Positions 6,294 to 12,266 of a DNA stretch of 15,334 bases are shown piece by piece. The DNA lies in NCBI GenBank assembly GCA_964557205.1, contig CAZKZI010000074.1:1-15334 (forward strand), in the 5' to 3' direction. The translations under genes and the position numbers were made by a program. Every line of letters starts with the position of its first letter. Within the stretch, counting starts at the first letter, position 1. This stretch comes from JAQVQN01 sp964557205. Lineage in GTDB: Bacteria; Verrucomicrobiota; Kiritimatiellia; RFP12; UBA1067. The notes beneath the pieces are model-generated. The model saw only the letters and a list, made by a program, of their open reading frames with translations. It searched no databases and was not told the origin of the DNA.

Positions 6294-7595
6294 ATGGAAT
6301 CGCAGGCACACCCTCTGGCACAGACTCTCAACAATGATTTATCCGCAGGCGGCAGCGCCCTCTACGAAATGTTGTCCGTCAAGGGCAAACGCGCTTATTT
6401 CCCTTCGCGCGGCATCCTGGGCCAGAGCGCCGAGGCCAAGGACACCGCCATCAACGCTACCATCGGCACCGCCTTTGAGGAGGACGGTTCGCCGCTGTGC
6501 CTTGAATGCCTTGAGGAAATGGTCAAAGTGCCCTCGACCGCCTACCTTTACACGCCGAGTTTCGGACTCCCCGGCCTACGCCAGACCTGGCGGGAGATGA
6601 TGCTGGCAAAAAACCCCTCGCTCAACGGCAAGAGCTTCAGCCTGCCGGTCGTCACCAATGCCCTCACCCACGGGCTCAGCGTGGTCGGCCACCTGTTCGT
6701 CAACCCCGGCGACCAGATTATCCTGCCGGATCTCTTCTGGGACAACTACGAATTGATCTTCGAAGAGGCCTACGGCGGTAAACTGACGACCTTCCCGATG
6801 TTTGACAAACAGAGATTCAATGCCGCCGGTCTCGACCGGATGCTGCAGACCCCGGGCGAGCGCAAGATCGTGCTCCTGAACTTTCCCAATAACCCTACCG
6901 GGTACACTGCAACCGAAGCCGACACACGCGCCATCCGCGACGTGTTATTGAAAGCCGCCGCTGCCGGCAAACATGTGGTCGCGATACTCGACGACGCCTA
7001 TTTCGGCCTGGTTTACGAACCGGGCGTCAGCCGCGAGTCGCTCTTCACGGAGCTGGTTGAACTGCACTCCAACCTGCTGGCCGTGAAACTTGACGGGCCG
7101 ACCAAGGAAGACTATGTCTGGGGTTTCCGCGTGGGCTTCATGACCTTCGGCATAAAAGGCGCCACACCCGAGCAGTACAAGGCTCTGGAAGCCAAAGTCG
7201 CAGGCACCGTGCGCGGCTCGATTTCCAGCGTCTCGAGCATCGGGCAGCACCTGTTGCAAAAAGCCTACCGCCAACCGGAATACGCTGAACAGAAAAAAGT
7301 CAAATACGAAATCCTGCGCTGCCGCTACACACGCATCAAGGAGCTGCTGGCATCGCGTCCCAAATACCGCGACGCTTTCGAACCGACGCCCTTCAACTCT
7401 GGATATTTCATGTGCGTGAAGCCCAAAGGCGTCGATCCCGAGGCGGTGCGCAAACAATTGATATCTCAGTACAACACCGGCGTGATCGTACTCTCCGGCT
7501 TGATCCGTCTGGCTTTCTCTTCCGTGCCGCTCGACAAACTCGAAACCCTTTTCGACAACCTGTACAGCGTCATCAAAGCGCTTCAGAAGGCATAA
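6294..7595 (+). CDS. PLP-dependent class I/II aminotransferase
   Basis: A 433-residue fold-type I aminotransferase, cytoplasmic. Visible landmarks are TNALTHGLSVVGHLFVNPGD (121-140, cofactor-phosphate region), NFPNNPTG (196-203), LDDAYFGLVYE (232-242, Asp contacting the pyridine nitrogen), Lys271 in PTKEDYVWGFRVGF as the Schiff-base lysine with Arg279 after it, and the C-terminal LIRLAFSS (403-410) whose Arg405 should bind the substrate carboxylate. The KEDYVWGFR version of the lysine motif sets it apart from the standard AspC/AlaT SxSK form, so I do not assign a substrate. Upstream, 179 bp separate it from the DUF1080 gene with no strong promoter match, and the SD (CGGAAAA) is weak. It converges with nnr, 82 bp beyond its stop. 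Confidence 0.9.
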   Translation: MESQAHPLAQTLNNDLSAGGSALYEMLSVKGKRAYFPSRGILGQSAEAKDTAINATIGTAFEEDGSPLCLECLEEMVKVPSTAYLYTPSFGLPGLRQTWREMMLAKNPSLNGKSFSLPVVTNALTHGLSVVGHLFVNPGDQIILPDLFWDNYELIFEEAYGGKLTTFPMFDKQRFNAAGLDRMLQTPGERKIVLLNFPNNPTGYTATEADTRAIRDVLLKAAAAGKHVVAILDDAYFGLVYEPGVSRESLFTELVELHSNLLAVKLDGPTKEDYVWGFRVGFMTFGIKGATPEQYKALEAKVAGTVRGSISSVSSIGQHLLQKAYRQPEYAEQKKVKYEILRCRYTRIKELLASRPKYRDAFEPTPFNSGYFMCVKPKGVDPEAVRKQLISQYNTGVIVLSGLIRLAFSSVPLDKLETLFDNLYSVIKALQKA

Positions 7596-7677
7596 AAAAG
7601 CCCGACAAACCGCCCGGTCAAAAAATATTCGTGCTGCACATCGTATTGGTTTCCGCCTTGGAGAGTGTCAGTCTATA

Positions 7678-9267
7678 TCAGGATCGGAAACGCTCAAGCG
7701 TCTTGAAAGCGTGTGGCAGGTAACGGATCAGTTCGGTGGCGCATAGCGTGGTCTGCCCGTCCGCGAAAGCAGCGAAATCGCCGGCGGTTCCGTGCGCCCA
7801 GACAGCTATCGCGGCGGCCTTCAGGGCCGGCAAACCGCGTGCCCATATTGCGCCCGCCATGCCGGCTAGCACGTCCCCCACACCTCCGCTGGCCATGCCG
7901 GGATTGCCGGTCAGGTTGAGCCATGTCACGCCGCCGGGCGAGCACACCAGAGTCCCTGCCCCTTTCAAGACCGACACGGCCTGATAAGTTTCAGCCAGCT
8001 TGCGCACCGCCGCCGCCCGGTCTGCCTGCACCTCGGCCACGGTCATTCCTAACAGCCGCGCGGCTTCGCCGGGGTGCGGAGTCAGTAGCAGACTTTGCGG
8101 TTCCCGCGGCTGCCACTCGCCCGCAGCGCGTAACGTTGCCAACGCGTTCAAACCGTCAGCGTCAAGCACCAGAAGCCCCGCATAAGACGACAGCAGATAC
8201 GCGACAATGTCGCAGGCCGCACTCGACACCGTCATGCCCGACCCCGCCACAATAGCGTCAAACCCCGACAGGTCGCCGCGCCAGCGTTGCAGAGCGTCCA
8301 GCGACAACGCGCCCTGCTCCGTGTCTACCGCATGCGCCATTGCCTCCGGCACAAGCGCGGCGGCGGCAGGCAGGCTCTGCCCCGGGACAGCCAAGGTAAC
8401 CAGTCCGGCACCACTTCTTACCGCGCCCAGCGCGGCCAGCACTGGCGCGTGCGCGAACCCCGCCGCCCCGCCGATGACGCAGACATGGCCGAAATCGCCT
8501 TTGTGCGCCGACCTCGCCCGCGGCGCGAACCAGCGCGCCATTTCCGGCACCGCGATGATCCGGCACGCTTCCGCGTCCGTCCCGTTGTCGCAAATCTCGT
8601 CAGGAATGCCGATGTCGGCCACGACCAGATGCCCGACATGCCCGGCCTCGGCCTGATTCAGGAAACACCGTTTCGGACGGGCGAAGGTCACCGTGACATC
8701 AGCCTGCACCGCAGATCCTTCCATCTCGCCGTTGTCGCCGTTCATGCCGGATGGCAGATCGACCGAGACCACGAGCGCGTGGCACCGCATGGCATTGATC
8801 CAGCGCACAGCCCTCTCTGCCGGCCCGGAAGTGGCACCGCGGCAACCGGTGCCCAGCACACCGTCCACGATGATGCCGTGCCGCAAGACCGTGCCCGAGA
8901 ACACCGGCAGATCATCGTCCCATCTCTCGGGGGAAGCCAACACAACATAGGGCACACCGACCGTGCGCATCTCGTCCCAAGCCTCGCGCGCGTCACCTTT
9001 CAACATAGTCGGCACGCAGGTCATGATGACCTGCACGTTGAACCCGTCCTCGAAAAGGCAACGCGCGGCCACGCAGGCATCGCCGCCATTATTGCCGTGG
9101 CCTGCGACCAGCACCACACGCCGCGTTTTTCTTAGCGCGGCGACCGTCTCCACCACCCGCGCCACAGCCGCGCCCGCTCGGCTCATCAAGGCCATGCCCG
9201 CAAAGTCCGAATCCCCGATGGCGCTGCGGTCAGCCATCCGCATCTGTTCGACCGTCAATACCTTCAT
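7678..9267 (-). CDS. nnr: Bifunctional NAD(P)H-hydrate repair enzyme (epimerase + dehydratase)
   Basis: A 529-residue fusion that repairs damaged NADHX/NADPHX. The N-terminal half epimerises the R/S hydrates and the C-terminal half dehydrates the S form using ADP or ATP. Epimerase landmarks are AGHGNNGGDACVAARCL (55-71; the first Gly-Pro of the usual GPGNNGGDG is Gly-His and the last Gly is Ala), VDGVLGTG (134-141), SVDLPSGMNGDNG (168-180) and VADIGIP (216-222). Dehydratase landmarks are HKGDFGHVCVIGG (255-267), LLTPHPGEA (394-402) and GNPGMASGGVGDVLAGM (454-470) with catalytic Asp465. The ATG at 9267 is chosen for its GGAGG 7 nt upstream and because the protein then starts exactly as the family does. 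The longer open frame to 9636 runs back into the preceding gene. It is the last gene of the kinase-pyrK-pyrD-GYF group, after an 83-nt gap. Confidence 0.96.
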   Translation of the reverse strand: MKVLTVEQMRMADRSAIGDSDFAGMALMSRAGAAVARVVETVAALRKTRRVVLVAGHGNNGGDACVAARCLFEDGFNVQVIMTCVPTMLKGDAREAWDEMRTVGVPYVVLASPERWDDDLPVFSGTVLRHGIIVDGVLGTGCRGATSGPAERAVRWINAMRCHALVVSVDLPSGMNGDNGEMEGSAVQADVTVTFARPKRCFLNQAEAGHVGHLVVADIGIPDEICDNGTDAEACRIIAVPEMARWFAPRARSAHKGDFGHVCVIGGAAGFAHAPVLAALGAVRSGAGLVTLAVPGQSLPAAAALVPEAMAHAVDTEQGALSLDALQRWRGDLSGFDAIVAGSGMTVSSAACDIVAYLLSSYAGLLVLDADGLNALATLRAAGEWQPREPQSLLLTPHPGEAARLLGMTVAEVQADRAAAVRKLAETYQAVSVLKGAGTLVCSPGGVTWLNLTGNPGMASGGVGDVLAGMAGAIWARGLPALKAAAIAVWAHGTAGDFAAFADGQTTLCATELIRYLPHAFKTLERFRS

Positions 9268-9350
9268 GCCCTGCCTCCGCCATGCGCCAGCCCGCTCTTG
9301 GGTACAGCCTTTATCAATTCGCGTTTTATCACTGCCGCTCCTGTCAAAGT

Positions 9351-10505
9351 TCAGGCCGTGGCCGGCACCAGATCCGGACGCCACTGGTTCAGAAAATAAA
9401 CCGTATACCCCCTGAAAAACAGGAAATAGGGCAGCATCGCAACCGCCCCGAAATACGGCAACATGAAAGGAATGAAACCTAGACAACAGGTCAAAAGGCC
9501 GATAGCCAGAACTGACAGTCCGGCGGTCAAGGCACATGCCAGTCCGCAAAAAAGATACCCTATGACCGCGAAAGGATACTGGTTGCAGAGCGCGAAAACC
9601 GTCAGCCAGGCACGCGAAGCGCTGACACCGTGCCAATACATGACCGGAACCACAAACGCTTTAGTCAAATGCGAAACCAGCGCCGACACCGCCAGCGTAA
9701 AAAAAACCGCGGTTATACACCCTGCCGCATATTTGATCAGCATGTCGTCCCAAACCTTTCCTGCCGCCATGTAGGGTTTTATAACATAACCGTATACCAG
9801 AACACCCTCAAGCGACAGCAGTAGCGTGACGATCAGAAAAAGATAAACCCGCCAAACGAAAAGCTCTCGACCTGCCGCTCGGGACGCCGACCAGCACTGC
9901 CGGATCGACTCGTCGGGACGGTACCAGCGATGCAGCAGCATGAAATCCCCTCGCGACCTCAATTTGCAGAACAAGAGCGCGAAAAGCACAGTGAAGGCAA
10001 CAACGAAAAACTCGGAGAACCCCCATGCGAAAGTAGACAGCCTGTCTAGAAACGCATTGAACAGGACTTGCAGACTATCGCCGGATTCGGCTCCTTTAAA
10101 AATAGTTTTTTCACCAGGATTGAATGACAACTGCGTCCCGACATACGCTAGCCAGGCGCAAAACCCGATGCTGAACCACCGGGTAGGATCAAAAGGCCTG
10201 AAAAGTATCGTCACGGTGCGCGCGAAAGCCTGCGAAACCGCCGCCGTGCTTGAGGGACGGCTGCCGGTTACGCCGGTCAGCGGTGCGCCGCCAACAACGC
10301 CTTCGTCCGGCAGCGGCGGCGCAAAACTGTCAGGCTCGAATAGCCCGCGCACCTGCGCGGCATTGTGCCAATCAGGACCGAAATCTGGTTGCCAAACCAT
10401 ATCCAGCGGTTTCAGATGGCCGGACAAGGCCAACGACCGCAAATCACCAAAAGTCACCGGCCCCTGTCTTTCGCCGTCAACCGCATAATACCAAATCCTG
10501 TCCAT
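9351..10505 (-). CDS. GYF_2 (DUF4339)-domain multi-pass membrane protein
   Basis: A 384-residue protein. Residues about 4-56 form a GYF_2/DUF4339 domain (WYYAVDGERQGPVTFGDL, then DWHNAAQVRGLF), a small fold taken to bind proline-rich or other protein partners. A Pro/Ser/Gly linker (about 60-90) leads to a membrane part with roughly six or seven hydrophobic segments near 109-126, 160-181, 216-241, 262-279, 310-330 and 332-365. The region 180-215 between membrane segments (RSRGDFMLLHRWYRPDESIRQ and on) is basic and probably cytoplasmic. The ATG at 10505 has GGGAGG just upstream and lies 13 nt past the pyrD stop, so it is likely co-transcribed. The membrane region has the look of DUF-type permease-like proteins common in PVC bacteria. 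No transport function can be assigned. A cytoplasmic GYF domain could make it a scaffold or sensor. Confidence 0.85.
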   Translation of the reverse strand: MDRIWYYAVDGERQGPVTFGDLRSLALSGHLKPLDMVWQPDFGPDWHNAAQVRGLFEPDSFAPPLPDEGVVGGAPLTGVTGSRPSSTAAVSQAFARTVTILFRPFDPTRWFSIGFCAWLAYVGTQLSFNPGEKTIFKGAESGDSLQVLFNAFLDRLSTFAWGFSEFFVVAFTVLFALLFCKLRSRGDFMLLHRWYRPDESIRQCWSASRAAGRELFVWRVYLFLIVTLLLSLEGVLVYGYVIKPYMAAGKVWDDMLIKYAAGCITAVFFTLAVSALVSHLTKAFVVPVMYWHGVSASRAWLTVFALCNQYPFAVIGYLFCGLACALTAGLSVLAIGLLTCCLGFIPFMLPYFGAVAMLPYFLFFRGYTVYFLNQWRPDLVPATA

Positions 10506-10518
10506 CCCGCCTCCCAGG

Positions 10519-11442
10519 TTAATCGCAAATCACTGCCCCCGTCAGACCACTGACCGACACCAAGCCATGCCTCAGCACATAGGACTCTATTCCTTCAATC
10601 ACCCGCAGGCAGATAGCCGGATCAATGAAGTTGGCGGTGCCCACCGCCACGGCCGCGGCCCCGGCCAGCATGAACTCGATCGCCTGCTCCGACCCCATGA
10701 TACCGCCCATCGCCAAGATCGGGATACGCGCGACCTGCGCAGCCTCCCACACCAGTTTGACCGCCACCGGGTGTATGGCGCTGCCGGACAAGCCTCCCAC
10801 TTTGTTTGCCAACACCGGACGTCTGCTGTCGATATCGATCGCCATGGCAGGCAAGGTGTTGATCATGGAGAGGGCATCCGCCCCGGCGTCCTGCGCGGCG
10901 CGCACAAAAACCTTGATGTCCGGCACGTTAGGCGCCAGCTTCGGCATCAGCGGCAAAGCCGTCGCCCGCCGCACCGCAGCCACCAGCGAAGCCACAACCC
11001 GCGGATCAGTCCCGAAAGCGCTGCCGCCCTCTTTGACATTGGGGCAGGAGATGTTCAACTCCAGGCCCGCCACGCCCTCGACATCGCTTAGCCGCCGCGC
11101 CACCTCGACATACTCGTCAATATCGATGCCCCAGATGTTGACGATCACCGGCACACCGGTAGTCCGCAAGAACGGCATGTGGTCACGCACAAACCCATCG
11201 ACTCCCGGCCCCTGCAGGCCGATGGCGTTGAGCATGCCTCCCGGCACCTCGACATGCCGCGGCAGCGGATTACCCGGCCACTCCCGCAGACGGATACCCT
11301 TTACCGTTATGGCCCCGAGCCGGGTCACGTCAACCAACCCGGTGTACTCCTGCCCGTAACCGAACGTGCCCGAGGCGACCGCCACCGGGTTCTTCATGCG
11401 GATGCCGCCCAGATCCACCGTCATGTCAATTTTTTGCTGCAT
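10519..11442 (-). CDS. pyrD: Dihydroorotate dehydrogenase, catalytic subunit (type 1B)
   Basis: A 307-residue FMN enzyme oxidising dihydroorotate to orotate in de novo pyrimidine synthesis. It shows NPVAVASGTFGYG (18-30), ITVKGI with FMN-binding Lys48, ELNISCPNVKEGG with catalytic Cys133 (the class 1 base; class 2 enzymes have Ser), PKLAPN (167-172), NKVGGLSGSAIHPVA (213-227) and GGIMG plus AVGTANF for the flavin phosphate. The adjacent pyrK identifies the NAD-linked 1B type. The ATG at 11442 gives the normal family start and lies 5 nt past the pyrK stop. A GTG at 11451 overlapping that stop (GTGA) and a TTG at 11454 are alternatives adding three or four residues. The SD is not decisive (GGTGAAGGG runs almost up to the ATG). 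Confidence 0.96.
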   Translation of the reverse strand: MQQKIDMTVDLGGIRMKNPVAVASGTFGYGQEYTGLVDVTRLGAITVKGIRLREWPGNPLPRHVEVPGGMLNAIGLQGPGVDGFVRDHMPFLRTTGVPVIVNIWGIDIDEYVEVARRLSDVEGVAGLELNISCPNVKEGGSAFGTDPRVVASLVAAVRRATALPLMPKLAPNVPDIKVFVRAAQDAGADALSMINTLPAMAIDIDSRRPVLANKVGGLSGSAIHPVAVKLVWEAAQVARIPILAMGGIMGSEQAIEFMLAGAAAVAVGTANFIDPAICLRVIEGIESYVLRHGLVSVSGLTGAVICD

Positions 11443-11447
11443 ACCCT

Positions 11448-12227
11448 TCACCAAACTATCTCACGCGCCTCGAACACCGGACCGTCGTGGCACACCCTTC
11501 CGATCCATATCGAGCCGTCCGCACGCCTTAGCTTCTGCACACACGCCAGACACGCACCTACACCGCAGACCATGCGCTTGTCGAGCGAAAGCCATCCGCG
11601 CAATCCTTCGGCCACCGCCCGCTCACCAACCGCGCGCAACATGCCTTCCGGCCCGCACGCGAAAAACTCCGCCGCGACACCTTCCGCCCGAAGGCCGGCA
11701 AGCTCCTTGTCCAGCAGATCCGTAACCAGTCCCTGTTCTCCCAACGAGCCGTCTTGCGTGGCCACCCGCACCTTCCATCCGATGCGCCTGAAATCATCGC
11801 AGGCCAAAATGTCCGCCTCTGTGCGCCCGCCGATCAGCGCCACTCCCTTGCGCTCCAGACGGCCGGCCAGAAAAAATAGAGGCGCAACACCGTAACCGCC
11901 TGCGACGAGCACCGGCACACCCTCCGGCCGCAACGGGAAGCCGTTGCCCAAAGGTCCGATCACCTGCAGCCGGTCGCCCGCGCTCAGGCGCGTCATCTGC
12001 GCCGTGCCCCGCCCCACAGTTTTGTAAAGTATCGTCAATGTGCCTTCACCAGCGCCGAAGATACTGAATGGCCGCCGCAAAGAGGCCGCCTCAAGTCCCG
12101 GCACACGCACATGCACGAACTGTCCCGGACGGGCCAGCCCCGCGATGTCAGGTGCGCACAGGTCTAAGGACCAATAAAGATCGGTCAGCGGCTTATGCCC
12201 CACCACCTCGCACATCATGTCAACCAT
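11448..12227 (-). CDS. pyrK: Dihydroorotate dehydrogenase electron-transfer subunit
   Basis: A 259-residue FAD and [2Fe-2S] protein that passes electrons from PyrD's FMN to NAD+. It has the ferredoxin-reductase-like FAD motif RRPFSI (51-56), a GGYGVAPLFFLA nucleotide-binding segment (110-121, with Tyr where most have a Gly/Ile pair), CGPEGML (191-197), and the cluster cysteines Cys221, Cys226, Cys229 (CGVGACLAC) and Cys246 before the terminal DGPVF typical of PyrK. The ATG at 12227 is the first possible start because an in-frame TGA lies just upstream (12231-12233). GAGGAG is 12 nt before it, slightly far. ATGs at 12218 and 12215 are alternatives. It sits 39 nt after the kinase stop and nearly abuts pyrD. 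Confidence 0.95.
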   Translation of the reverse strand: MVDMMCEVVGHKPLTDLYWSLDLCAPDIAGLARPGQFVHVRVPGLEAASLRRPFSIFGAGEGTLTILYKTVGRGTAQMTRLSAGDRLQVIGPLGNGFPLRPEGVPVLVAGGYGVAPLFFLAGRLERKGVALIGGRTEADILACDDFRRIGWKVRVATQDGSLGEQGLVTDLLDKELAGLRAEGVAAEFFACGPEGMLRAVGERAVAEGLRGWLSLDKRMVCGVGACLACVQKLRRADGSIWIGRVCHDGPVFEAREIVW

Positions 12228-12266
12228 GTCTCAAATCAACTCCTCACCACTGTTCAATGCTCCTTT

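Noticed and set aside
7596..7677. Bidirectional terminator between the aminotransferase and nnr
   Set aside because: A-runs flank a GC-rich stretch, but GCCCGAC and GCCCGGT are direct-like rather than inverted repeats and only a 4-bp stem with a 2-nt loop can form.
8287..9135. 282-codon plus-strand frame opposite nnr
   Set aside because: Shadow of the nnr coding sequence with Arg/Pro/His-rich composition and no RBS or family motif.
9268..9350. Internal promoter before nnr based on TTGACA near the GYF stop
   Set aside because: The only -10-like TGATAAA copies lie 11 or 27 nt away, outside workable spacing.
9268..9636. N-terminal extension of nnr by 123 residues
   Set aside because: The extension overlaps the end of the GYF membrane gene, resembles no domain, and the ATG at 9267 has GGAGG and the standard NnrE beginning.
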